Assembly (NCBI RefSeq): GCF_002813245.1
Contig: NZ_PHUF01000007.1
Span: 62,001 to 126,000 of the forward strand
Direction of reading: 5' to 3'
DNA length: 64,000 nt
Source of the DNA: Novosphingobium kunmingense
GTDB lineage: Bacteria; Pseudomonadota; Alphaproteobacteria; Sphingomonadales; Sphingomonadaceae
The translations under genes and the position numbers were made by a program. Positions 44,701-52,935 of this stretch are shown one piece after another (the first letter of the stretch is position 1; each line of letters begins with the position of its first letter). Under the pieces are notes generated by a model. The model worked only from the letters and a program-made list of their open reading frames with translations, made no database searches and was not told the DNA's origin.

Positions 44701-45618
44701 CTAAGCGCTGGCGGGAAAGGCGGGGGTGTGGGCAACCATGGCCGGAAGGCGCCGATCCATCACGCCGGCCAGCCAGTGGTTGGTCTCAACTAGTCGCGAA
44801 AGATCAAGGCCGGTTGCGATCCCCGCCCGCTCGAGCATGTAGGTGACGTCCTCGGTCGCGACATTTCCGGCGGCTCCCGGAGCGAAGGGACAGCCGCCGA
44901 GCCCGCCGATCGCGGCATCAACGATGGTCGCACCGGCTCCCAGCGCCGCCCAGACGTTGGCTAGACCAGTTCCGCGGGTGTTGTGGAAATGAACCCGCAC
45001 CGGCAGCGGCGCGACGGCATCGCGCACCTGCGCGACCAGCCGCGCGACATGGGCGGGATTGGCCACGCCGATGGTGTCGGCAAGGCCGATCTCGACCGGC
45101 CCTGCCGCGGCGATCGCGCTGGCCATGGCCACCACGCGAGCCTCATCCACCTCGCCCTCGAAGGGGCAGCCGAAGCTCGCGGCGATGGTAACCTGGCCGG
45201 TGCGGCCCGCTTTGCGCGCGGCTGTGATGATCGCCTTTGCTGCTTCGACCGATCCGTCGCTGGTCTGGCCCTGGTTCGCCATGGCGAAGGTGTCGGTCGC
45301 GACCGCCACGGCGCCCAGTTGGTCGATCCGTCCGGTCGCCAGCGCGCGGTCGGCGCCGCGCTGGTTCATGACGAGACCGATATAGGTCACTTCGTTCCGT
45401 TCGGGCAGGCCGGCGCAGACCGCTTCGGCATCGGCCATCTGCGGCACCGCGCGCGGATTGACGAAGCTGGTCACCTCGATACGCCGCGATCCCGCCGCAA
45501 TGGCGCGGCCGATCAGTTCGAGCTTGTCAGCGGTCGCGATCTCGCGCTTCTCGTTCTGCAATCCGTCGCGCGGCGAGACCTCGACCATTTCCACTTTGGA
45601 TGTATACAAATCAGTCAT
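44701..45618 (-). CDS. HMG-CoA lyase-type enzyme (DRE-TIM family)
   Basis: 305 residues. ATG 45618 shares bases with the GntR stop (ATGA overlap), a better choice than the open upstream frame. Motifs: VEVSPRDGLQNE (metal-binding Asp and substrate Arg), EVTSFVNP, VRVHFHNTRG (metal histidines) and GLGGCPFAPGAAGNVATED with the catalytic cysteine. 3-Hydroxy-3-methylglutaryl-CoA lyases split HMG-CoA into acetoacetate and acetyl-CoA. Relatives split other 3-hydroxy-3-methylacyl-CoAs. Together with a CoA-transferase in the operon, it probably cleaves the CoA ester produced at the end of the pathway. Confidence 0.9.
   Translation of the reverse strand: MTDLYTSKVEMVEVSPRDGLQNEKREIATADKLELIGRAIAAGSRRIEVTSFVNPRAVPQMADAEAVCAGLPERNEVTYIGLVMNQRGADRALATGRIDQLGAVAVATDTFAMANQGQTSDGSVEAAKAIITAARKAGRTGQVTIAASFGCPFEGEVDEARVVAMASAIAAAGPVEIGLADTIGVANPAHVARLVAQVRDAVAPLPVRVHFHNTRGTGLANVWAALGAGATIVDAAIGGLGGCPFAPGAAGNVATEDVTYMLERAGIATGLDLSRLVETNHWLAGVMDRRLPAMVAHTPAFPASA
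45600..45609. promoter_or_regulatory. GntR-type site inside start of lyase gene
   Basis: ATGTATACAA at 45600-45609 differs in one base from the palindrome TTGTATACAA at 46318-46327. It overlaps codons 4-7 of the lyase gene. It could be a second operator or chance. Confidence 0.35.
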
Positions 45619-46286
45619 GAACCACTTCCCGCGTCGATGGCGGCCAGACCCTGATGGGCGTCGGCGTAAGCGTGAAAGGCACGGCGAATGTGCGAAGTCA
45701 TCACGGACTGCGCCCAATCCCCGTCGTGGCGGGCAAACGCGGCCAGCAACTCTTCATGCTCCCCGTGCGACCGGCGCAAGGCTTCCCGACCGTACTGCTG
45801 AGCGGTGCGCCACACCACCGGCTGCTCGATCAGCGCCCCGAGCATAGCCGCCAGCCGGGGCGACTTTGCGGCTTCGAGGATGACCGCGTGAAACTCGCGG
45901 TTGCCATCCAGAAAACCGGTAACGTCGGGCGGGTTGGTCTGAATGGCCGCGAGGATCTCGATATTGCAGCGCCGGAGTCGCTGTAGCGTCTCATCGTCGA
46001 TCCGCTCGGCAGCGCGGCGTGCGGCGTGACCTTCAAGCATGGCGCGAAGCTCGAACCCATCGGCAATATCGTCCAGCGACCAGTCCGCAACGAAGCTGCG
46101 CTGCGCCTCGTTCCGCTTTACCAGCAGCTCGCTTTCCAGGCGGCGCAGGGCATCGCGCACAGGCGTGCGGGACACGCCGCAACGTTCGGCCAGCGCCTCT
46201 TCCCCGATCTGCGATCCGGCGGGCAGTTCGCCCGACAGGATCATGCTGCGGATTCCGGAGTAGGCACGATCACTCGCGCGTGACAT
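45615..46286 (-). CDS. GntR family regulator (FadR/FCD type)
   Basis: 223 residues; ATG 46286 follows GGGAGCGCCC. Winged helix-turn-helix at about 5-70 (GEEALAERCGVSRTPVRDALRRLESELLV) and an all-helical FCD effector domain (FELRAMLEGHAARRAAERI, EFHAVILEAAKSPRLAAML). It is the first gene of the six-gene catabolic operon and is divergent from a TonB receptor; a palindromic site sits between. It should repress both units until the substrate or a CoA-linked intermediate binds the FCD domain (inference from family). Confidence 0.9.
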   Translation of the reverse strand: MSRASDRAYSGIRSMILSGELPAGSQIGEEALAERCGVSRTPVRDALRRLESELLVKRNEAQRSFVADWSLDDIADGFELRAMLEGHAARRAAERIDDETLQRLRRCNIEILAAIQTNPPDVTGFLDGNREFHAVILEAAKSPRLAAMLGALIEQPVVWRTAQQYGREALRRSHGEHEELLAAFARHDGDWAQSVMTSHIRRAFHAYADAHQGLAAIDAGSGS

Positions 46287-46317
46287 GGGCGCTCCCAAAC
46301 TGCTTGACCTGAACCAT

Positions 46318-46327
46318 TTGTATACAA
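46318..46327. promoter_or_regulatory. GntR operator candidate
   Basis: TTGTATACAA is a perfect 10-base palindrome of the type bound by FadR-subfamily GntR regulators (TNGT...ACNA). It lies 31 bases before the GntR start and 81 bases before the divergent TonB receptor. Confidence 0.7.
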
Positions 46328-46408
46328 TAAGGTGGGCACCTAGCAAGCCGCGAAGGTTGTGAGGGCATATTTTTTTCGCGGCCCTGCACTCAACAGGGAG
46401 TCACCAGA

Positions 46409-48943
46409 ATGCGCGCCACGTACTGGATGGTATCAGCCTCGATCGCCGGCCTTGTCATAGCGACTCCCGCCCTGGCGCAGGACGGAACGAGCGGCGCCGC
46501 GACCCCCACCGATGGCGATGAAGGGGCAATCATCGTCACGGCGCGCCGCCAGAACGAGCGTTTGCAGGACGTTCCCGCTTCGGTGGCGGTGTTGACCTCG
46601 GCGGCGCTCGAACGGACCGGGGCAACGCGCGCAGAAGATTTCGTCCAGCTTACCCCCGGGGTAACCATCGTGACCGGCACGGCGGAAGCCGGCGACACGC
46701 AGATCAACATCCGTGGCATGAACGGGGCGCGCGATGCAGAAAGCTCGGTCGCGCTGGTGGTCGACGGTATTCTCAAGACCAATACCGCGCAGTTGAACCA
46801 GGATCAGGGCACTTTGCGCCAGGTCGAAATCTTGAAAGGACCGCAAGGCGCGATCTATGGCCGCAACGCCGCGGCCGGCGCAATTGTTGTCCAGACGCTC
46901 AAACCCACGGATATGCTGTCGGGCGGGGTCAAGGCGTCCTATGGCGAACACGACACCTGGGGCGGGTCGGCCTATCTTGCCGGGCCGCTGATGCCCGGAT
47001 CGGGCTTCGTCCTGTCGGGCAGCTATGATCGCAGCGACGGTTTCTACAAGAACGCGTTCCTCGATGACGCCAGCGTGGTCGACGACTACCGGCGCTGGTC
47101 GGTCGATGGCCGGGTCATTCTTGGCATGAACAGCGACACAATGCTCGACCTCAAGGCACGCTATGGCGAACACCACGGCGCCTCGCTGCCGTTCAACGCG
47201 GCCTTCGCGCTGCCGCTGTTCGCGGGCGTCAACCCAGCCTTCTACGAGGACGTCAACCGCCATCCGTTCAACTTCTACAGCAACGTCCGCCCTACCAACG
47301 ACCAGACGAGCTTCGACGTATCGGCCAAGCTTGAGCATGACTTCGGGGGGATGAAGCTGACCGCCTGGGCGCTCTTTTCCGATATCAAGCAGGACCTTGT
47401 GGCTGACGGCACCTCGGCCGATTTCGCGCGCTACATCAGCGCGGCGAATCCGGCGGCGCAATCGTCGGTCGACGCCTGCTTCGCCTCCACCGCTGCGCTC
47501 ACCGGATATCCGGTCAACCAGCCGGGCTTCATCGGCGCGATCCCCGTGCCCTTCATCTTTGCGCCAGCGAGCGGCTCGACCTTCGGACCCTACAGCCCTA
47601 CGACCTGCGACGGCATCCAGTACCAACTCCGCAACCAGAAGGACATCAGCGGCGAAGTGCGCCTGGCGTCCAGCGGCAACGGCCCGTTCAACTGGCAGCT
47701 TGGTGCGTACTACCTTCACATCGACCGCACGGTCGGCGTCAGCCTGGGCGCGGACGAGGGTCAGGGCGTGATCAAGCAGCTCTACAATGCTCCCGATACC
47801 GTCAACCCGACCTCGCTGCTGCTGGCCGACGATTTCAACACCAACGTCTATGCCGCCTTCGGTTCGGTCGACTGGAAGCCGGTCGAACAGTTCAGCGTCG
47901 GGCTCGCCCTGCGCTACGACAGCGAGCATCGCACATCGAGTTCGCTCGTGCCGACGGCAAGCGATCCGTTTACCGGCGGACCGATCAATCCGGGCCAGGC
48001 CTTCGGGCCGCTGGTCCCGCAGTCGGGCACCTATGACCAACTCCAACCCAAGGTATCGTTGAGCTGGCGTCCGTCCAACACCTTCAACCTCTATGCCGCC
48101 TGGGGCATCGGGTTCAAATCGGGCGGGTTCAACAACCAGGGCTCGGCCGCGCTGATCAATCAGAACTTCAACGACGGGGTCACCCTGGGCACTATCAATG
48201 CGGGCGTGTCCGTCCAGGATCAGTACCGCAAGGAGAAATCGAGCGCGTTCGAGGTGGGCATGAAGGGCAGCGTGTTTGAAGACCGACTGACTTTCGATCT
48301 CGCCGGGTACTACACCCGCGTTACCGACATGCAGTTCTTCGAATTCTTCGTCGGTGGTTTCGGTCTGCTGCGCGTGGTCTCCAACATCGACCAGGTCGAT
48401 ATCAAGGGCGCCGAGCTCAACCTTGGCCTCAAGGTGATCGACGGCTGGCGGTTCTTCGCCTCGGGCAACCTGACCGACAGCGAGATCAAGAAAAATGCCT
48501 CGCGCCCCTACACCATCGGCAACAAGTCGCCTTATACCGCCGACTACACCATCAACCTGGGAACCGAGATCACCGCACCGCTCAGCGAAGCGACGAAGCT
48601 TCTGGTGCGGGCCGATTACCGCGTCACCGGACCGACGTGGTTCAGCACGGTGCAGTGCCAGACAAGGCCCTCGCTCTTTTCGGGCCTCCTGCCGATCTCG
48701 GCACTGGCGCTGCCCGGCTTCGTGGGCGATGCCAACTACTGCCAGTCGCGGCGCGAAGCCTTCGGCGTACTCAATCTGCGCGCCGGGATTCAGACCGACC
48801 GGTTCTCGATCGCGGCATTCGCCAACAACATGATGGATCGCAAGTATCTGGCCGAAGTGATCCCGGCGATCGAGTTCGGCGGATCGTTCATTTCTCCTGG
48901 CGCTCGCCGACTGTTCGGTGTCGAGGCTTCGGCGAAGTTCTAA
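46409..48943 (+). CDS. TonB-dependent receptor
   Basis: 844 residues; AGGGAG precedes the ATG. Signal peptide to about residue 23 (TPALAQ), TonB box region AIIVTARRQNERLQDVPASV, plug motifs INIRGMNGARDAE and VEILKGPQGAIYGRNAAAGAIVVQT, then a barrel with a terminal FGVEASAKF. It is divergent from the GntR-led operon over a 122-base region with the TTGTATACAA palindrome, so it is the probable outer-membrane entry for that operon's substrate. Two cysteine-containing loops (VDACF...TTCDG and VQCQ...NYCQS) may be disulfide-bonded. Confidence 0.92.
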   Translation: MRATYWMVSASIAGLVIATPALAQDGTSGAATPTDGDEGAIIVTARRQNERLQDVPASVAVLTSAALERTGATRAEDFVQLTPGVTIVTGTAEAGDTQINIRGMNGARDAESSVALVVDGILKTNTAQLNQDQGTLRQVEILKGPQGAIYGRNAAAGAIVVQTLKPTDMLSGGVKASYGEHDTWGGSAYLAGPLMPGSGFVLSGSYDRSDGFYKNAFLDDASVVDDYRRWSVDGRVILGMNSDTMLDLKARYGEHHGASLPFNAAFALPLFAGVNPAFYEDVNRHPFNFYSNVRPTNDQTSFDVSAKLEHDFGGMKLTAWALFSDIKQDLVADGTSADFARYISAANPAAQSSVDACFASTAALTGYPVNQPGFIGAIPVPFIFAPASGSTFGPYSPTTCDGIQYQLRNQKDISGEVRLASSGNGPFNWQLGAYYLHIDRTVGVSLGADEGQGVIKQLYNAPDTVNPTSLLLADDFNTNVYAAFGSVDWKPVEQFSVGLALRYDSEHRTSSSLVPTASDPFTGGPINPGQAFGPLVPQSGTYDQLQPKVSLSWRPSNTFNLYAAWGIGFKSGGFNNQGSAALINQNFNDGVTLGTINAGVSVQDQYRKEKSSAFEVGMKGSVFEDRLTFDLAGYYTRVTDMQFFEFFVGGFGLLRVVSNIDQVDIKGAELNLGLKVIDGWRFFASGNLTDSEIKKNASRPYTIGNKSPYTADYTINLGTEITAPLSEATKLLVRADYRVTGPTWFSTVQCQTRPSLFSGLLPISALALPGFVGDANYCQSRREAFGVLNLRAGIQTDRFSIAAFANNMMDRKYLAEVIPAIEFGGSFISPGARRLFGVEASAKF

Positions 48944-49072
48944 GCGCCTAGCGCTCGCGGTCATCGCAGGAATCCATGCCGCGTTCGACTGGAGCGCGTC
49001 GGCATCGTGCAGGCGCGGCAAACTGTTCGCCTGGAGTCGCAGCACCGACGCGGCGTTTCGACTAAATACGTG

Positions 49073-49086
49073 TGCAAAGGATTGCA
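49073..49086. promoter_or_regulatory. LacI-type operator candidate 1 (before fructokinase)
   Basis: TGCAAAGGATTGCA: inverted arms TGCAA/TTGCA with a 4-base centre, 53 bases upstream of the fructokinase GTG. It shares the TGCAA-N4-TTG pattern with the other sites in this locus but has AGGA rather than a CG centre. Confidence 0.45.
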
Positions 49087-49138
49087 TTCCTGAGCAACGC
49101 TGTGCAATCGGGTCGAGAAGATTGGGCGAGGTAAGACG

Positions 49139-50032
49139 GTGGCACAGCTGATCGGAGCGATCGAGGCAGGCGGGACCAAGTTCGTCCTGGCACTTGCGCG
49201 CACGGACGGAGCGGTCCTGGCCGAGGCGCGGATCGCGACGCGCACTCCTGCCGAATGCTTTCCCGATATCGTCGCATTCTTCGAACAGGCGAGCGCGTAC
49301 CATGGAGCGATCGACGCGTTCGGCGTGGCGAGCTTCGGACCGATCGACATCGACCCGGCCTCCAAGCACTACGGCACGTTCACCACCACGCCGAAGCCCG
49401 GCTGGTCGGGCGCCCGGTATCACGATGTCCTCGGCCGGTTCGGCGCGCCGATCGTGGTCGATACCGACGTCAACGGCGCGGCGCTAGGCGAATGGCAACA
49501 GGGCGCAGGACAGGATTGCCGCACCCTTGCCTATACCACTATCGGAACGGGGATCGGCTCGGGCGTGCTGCACGACGGCCGTTCGCTCGCGGGCTTTTCG
49601 CATTTCGAGAGCGGCCACATTCCGGTTCCGCACGATCTTGCACGCGATCCCTTCCAGGGCTCGTGCCCGTTTCATGGCGACTGTCTGGAAGGGCTGGCAT
49701 CGGGCCCGGCCATCGAGCGACGTTGGGGGCAAAGTCTGTCGGAGCTTGCCGACGGCGCAGACAGGGTCGATCTGATCGCAGGCTATCTCGCGCAGCTCGC
49801 GACGAGCCTCGTGCTGCTCCACATGCCCGATCGACTGATTTTCGGTGGTGGCGTCATCAAGACGCCGGGCCTGATCCCGGCCCTGCGCAAGGCAACCGAA
49901 TCCAGGCTTGCCGGCTATGTTCAATCACCCAGGCTGGATCCAGGCCTTGAACAGTACATCGTTCCGCCCGGACTGGGGGACGGATCGGGCCTGATCGGTG
50001 CCATTGCCCTGGGGCGAAGTGCGCTGACGTAG
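49139..50032 (+). CDS. ROK family fructokinase
   Basis: 297 residues from a GTG at 49139 (GAGGTAAG upstream). ATP-binding loop near the N-terminus (GAIEAGGTKFVLAL), TTIGTGIGSG, and a zinc-binding segment His-x-Cys-x2-His-x2-Cys style (GSCPFHGDCLEG, with HFESGHIPV before it) that is typical of bacterial ROK fructokinases/mannokinases. The reaction is fructose + ATP to fructose 6-phosphate. It handles the fructose released by the GH32/GH68 enzymes of the same locus. It is convergent with galE, with the two stops 1 base apart. Confidence 0.88.
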   Translation: MAQLIGAIEAGGTKFVLALARTDGAVLAEARIATRTPAECFPDIVAFFEQASAYHGAIDAFGVASFGPIDIDPASKHYGTFTTTPKPGWSGARYHDVLGRFGAPIVVDTDVNGAALGEWQQGAGQDCRTLAYTTIGTGIGSGVLHDGRSLAGFSHFESGHIPVPHDLARDPFQGSCPFHGDCLEGLASGPAIERRWGQSLSELADGADRVDLIAGYLAQLATSLVLLHMPDRLIFGGGVIKTPGLIPALRKATESRLAGYVQSPRLDPGLEQYIVPPGLGDGSGLIGAIALGRSALT

Positions 50033-50033
50033 T

Positions 50034-51050
50034 TTACCGGGCTTCTGACGTCCCGCGGCCGTTTTCGAAGTGGGCGGCCGATCGGCACATCTCTTCCAGT
50101 CCGAACGCCGCGCGCCATCCCAGCTCGTTTTCGGCCTTTGCCACGCTGGCATAGCAGGATGCGACGTCGCCAGGGCGCCTGCCCACGATCCTATAAGGCA
50201 CCTGGACACCGTTCACGCGCTCGAACGTGCTGATCAATCCAAGCACGGAGAAACCCCGGCCTGTCCCCAGGTTCCAGGTCGACACGCCACCAGCCCTCTG
50301 ATCGATGGTTTCGAGTGCCGCGAGGTGGCCGGCAGCTAGGTCCATAACGTGGATGTAGTCGCGCACGCCAGTTCCATCGGCCGTGTCGTAGTCGCCGCCG
50401 AAAACCGATAGCTCGCCAAGCCGGCCGGCCGCGACCCGCGTGATGTAGGGCAGCAGGTTGTTGGGCGTGCCGCTGGGATCCTCCCCGATCAGGCCGCTGT
50501 CATGCGCGCCTGCCGGATTGAAATAGCGCAGGAGCGCGACGCGCCAGGTCGGATCGGCCGCCGCGATATCCGACAGCATGTCCTCGATCATCAGCTTCGT
50601 CCGACCATAGGGATTGCTTGCCGCCCGAGGATGCTGTTCATCGAGCGGGAGGTATTGCGGCTGTCCATAAACCGTTGCGCTCGACGAAAAGACTAGCCTC
50701 TTCACCGAACACGCCTCCATCGCTTCAACCAGGGTCAGGGTGCCCCCGAAATTGTTGTCGTAATAGACCCGCGGATGGGCCGCCGATTCACCAACGGCCT
50801 TGAGCCCGGCGAAATGGATCACGGCATCCGGGAGGTGCTCTGTCAGCGCGGAATGCAGGTCGGCCCGGTTTCGTATGTCGCCAATGACAAGCGGGACTGG
50901 CCGACCGGTGATGGCCTCAAGCCGCGTGGCGACTTCGGCCCGGCTGTTGGACAGATTGTCGAAGCACACGACCTCATGCCCGGCAGCGACCAGCGCGACC
51001 GCCGTATGGCTGCCGATGAACCCGGTTCCTCCAGTCAACAGGATGCGCAT
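50034..51050 (-). CDS. galE: UDP-glucose 4-epimerase
   Basis: 338 residues from ATG 51050 (MRILLTGGTGFIGSHTA), the standard start; GGGAGGATC lies upstream. NAD-binding GGTGFIGSH, FAGLKAVGES, catalytic SSSATVYG and YGRTK, and NPYGRTKLMIE fit galE; length equals the 338 residues of E. coli GalE. It interconverts UDP-galactose and UDP-glucose, completing the Leloir pathway with galT and galK further on. It is divergent from the sugar transporter, and a LacI-type palindrome lies between. Confidence 0.93.
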   Translation of the reverse strand: MRILLTGGTGFIGSHTAVALVAAGHEVVCFDNLSNSRAEVATRLEAITGRPVPLVIGDIRNRADLHSALTEHLPDAVIHFAGLKAVGESAAHPRVYYDNNFGGTLTLVEAMEACSVKRLVFSSSATVYGQPQYLPLDEQHPRAASNPYGRTKLMIEDMLSDIAAADPTWRVALLRYFNPAGAHDSGLIGEDPSGTPNNLLPYITRVAAGRLGELSVFGGDYDTADGTGVRDYIHVMDLAAGHLAALETIDQRAGGVSTWNLGTGRGFSVLGLISTFERVNGVQVPYRIVGRRPGDVASCYASVAKAENELGWRAAFGLEEMCRSAAHFENGRGTSEAR

Positions 51051-51153
51051 CTTGGCCTTGATCCTCCCGTTCGGCCAGCGAGCCCGCCTTCTCGCCTGAA
51101 CGTCGCGGGAAGCCACACTGGTCGAGGTAAGGCGTAACTCATGAAATCGCGCA

Positions 51154-51169
51154 TTGCAATCGATTGTAA
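51154..51169. promoter_or_regulatory. LacI-type operator candidate 2 (galE/transporter divergent region)
   Basis: TTGCAATCGATTGTAA, a near-perfect palindrome with central CAATCGATTG. It lies 104 bases before galE and 33 bases before the transporter start. Confidence 0.6.
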
Positions 51170-51202
51170 ATCGATATAGCCTTGGCACTGGAGAGGCAAA
51201 AC

Positions 51203-52579
51203 ATGACCGGAAACAGAAAGCCGCACCTGACGCTTCGGCAAATTTTCAGCATGAATCTCGGTTTCCTGGGCCTGCAGTTCAGCTTCGGCCTGCAGCAAGG
51301 CAACATGGGGCCGATCTACTCGTTCCTCGGCGCCGAGGAGAGCCAGTTGCCGTTGCTGCAACTGGCCGGGCCGATAACGGGACTGGTCATCCAGCCCATC
51401 GTCGGCGCGTTGAGCGATCGAACGCTGTCGCGCTTCGGACGGCGAACGCCCTATTTCCTTGTGGGCGCGATTATGTGCGCTGTCGGCTTGCTGTTCATGC
51501 CACTTTCCGCGTCGATCACCGCCGCCGTTGCCTGGCTCTGGATCCTCGACGCCGGCAACAACACGACGATGGAACCCTATCGCGCCTATGTCGCCGACCG
51601 CCTCAATCCCGAGCAGAGACAGACTGGCTTCCTGACGCAGAGCGCGTTCACGGGACTGGCCCAGATGCTCGCCTTCCTGACCCCGTCGGTACTGGTGCTG
51701 ATGGGGATGGACCGCGACTGGGTCGACGAGAACAACATACCATACACCGTGCGCACGGTATTCTGGGTCGGCGCGGCCTTGTCGCTCGCCACCATCGTTT
51801 GGTCCGTGCTGCGGGTCCCCGAGCTGCCGCTCAGCGCGAAGGAGCGCGAGTGGATCCAGGGTCAGCCAAAGGGCGCTGGCGCGACGTTTCGCGAAATCGG
51901 ATCGGCGATCCGGGAAATGCCGGCGCCAATGCGCAAGCTGGGAATCATGATGATGTTCCAGTGGTTCGCGATGTCCGGCTACTGGGGCTACGTCATCTAC
52001 GCTATCGGTCGAAGCGTCTATGCGACGTCGGACCCGACCAGCGCGGGCTTTCGTCAAGCCGTCCTGACAAATGGCGAAATGGCAGCGTTCTACAACGGCA
52101 TCGCCTTTGTTGCGGCCTTTGCGATGGTGCCGATTGCCAAACGGATCGGCGCCGGGCCGCTCCATGCAATTGCCTTGGTGGCGGGGGGTATCAGCATGCT
52201 GATACTTCCGTCCATCACCGACAAGGCGACGCTGTTCGTTGCCGTGATCGGCATTGGAATCGCATGGGGCAGCATCATGGGCAATCCCTACGTTATCCTT
52301 TCCAACGCCATCCCGCCCGAACGGGTGGGGGTCTACATGGGCATCTTCAACATGATGATCGTGATCCCCATGCTGGTGTTTGCCTTCATCATGAGTTCCA
52401 TCAACTTCGGCTTCGTCCACGTCGGCCTTGGCTCCTACAACGAAGTGCTCGGCGGCGATCCGCGGAACGTGTTGCGTGTTTCGGGAGTGTGCATGTTCCT
52501 TGCTGCCGGAGCTGTTCTCTGGGTTCGCGAGGGCTGGAAGACGAGCGACGCCTTGCGGCAGGAGCCGGTAAGCGCATGA
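51203..52579 (+). CDS. MFS sugar transporter (sucrose/oligosaccharide type)
   Basis: 458 residues from ATG 51203 (GGAGAGG upstream). About 12 membrane helices. MFS signature between helices 2 and 3: GALSDRTLSRFGRRTPYFLVG, and PYRAYVADRLNPEQRQTGF, which resembles the sucrose/maltose transporter branch (SUC/SLC45-like, as in Xanthomonas SuxC). It should carry intact disaccharide or trisaccharide into the cytoplasm, since the hydrolases downstream have no signal peptides. Confidence 0.88.
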   Translation: MTGNRKPHLTLRQIFSMNLGFLGLQFSFGLQQGNMGPIYSFLGAEESQLPLLQLAGPITGLVIQPIVGALSDRTLSRFGRRTPYFLVGAIMCAVGLLFMPLSASITAAVAWLWILDAGNNTTMEPYRAYVADRLNPEQRQTGFLTQSAFTGLAQMLAFLTPSVLVLMGMDRDWVDENNIPYTVRTVFWVGAALSLATIVWSVLRVPELPLSAKEREWIQGQPKGAGATFREIGSAIREMPAPMRKLGIMMMFQWFAMSGYWGYVIYAIGRSVYATSDPTSAGFRQAVLTNGEMAAFYNGIAFVAAFAMVPIAKRIGAGPLHAIALVAGGISMLILPSITDKATLFVAVIGIGIAWGSIMGNPYVILSNAIPPERVGVYMGIFNMMIVIPMLVFAFIMSSINFGFVHVGLGSYNEVLGGDPRNVLRVSGVCMFLAAGAVLWVREGWKTSDALRQEPVSA

Positions 52580-52935
52580 TCTGCGCAATCGCGCGGGCGG
52601 GAAGCGCTCTGGGACCGCCGCACGACTGTCCAATCGTCGCGTAACGCCTGATTTCCCGTGCCTTGGCGCCTGGGTATAGACGGTTTCGAGGCATCGACTG
52701 TGAAAATTGCAAACGATTGTTGTCAGGTCCCTCGGGTTGTGGCATGGACGGTCAAGACAAGGCTGACGACCTGTTGGGAGATGTCGATGGCGTCTTGTGA
52801 GCTCCTCTCGCTTTCTTGCAGGCGGCAGACGAATCTGGGTGTTTGGGCGCCTGAGGCGTTTGTTTGCCTGCGCCGGGCCACTGTCTTCCGGATGCGGGCT
52901 TTCGGCACAGCAATGACGATGAAATTGGCCTGATC
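52580..52935. other. Intergenic region before alpha-galactosidase, 356 bases
   Basis: Holds LacI-type operator candidate 3 (52707-52722). No coding sequence is supported; the alpha-galactosidase frame is open back to 52864 but the extension lacks family sequence. Confidence 0.55.
52707..52722. promoter_or_regulatory. LacI-type operator candidate 3 (before alpha-galactosidase operon)
   Basis: TTGCAAACGATTGTTG: the left half equals that of site 4b near 60793 and the centre matches other LacI-type sites. Confidence 0.6.

Noticed and set aside
46433-49423. 996-residue open frame on the minus strand
   Set aside because: Runs antisense across a complete TonB receptor with clear motifs; long antisense frames are expected at this GC content, and the translation resembles no family.
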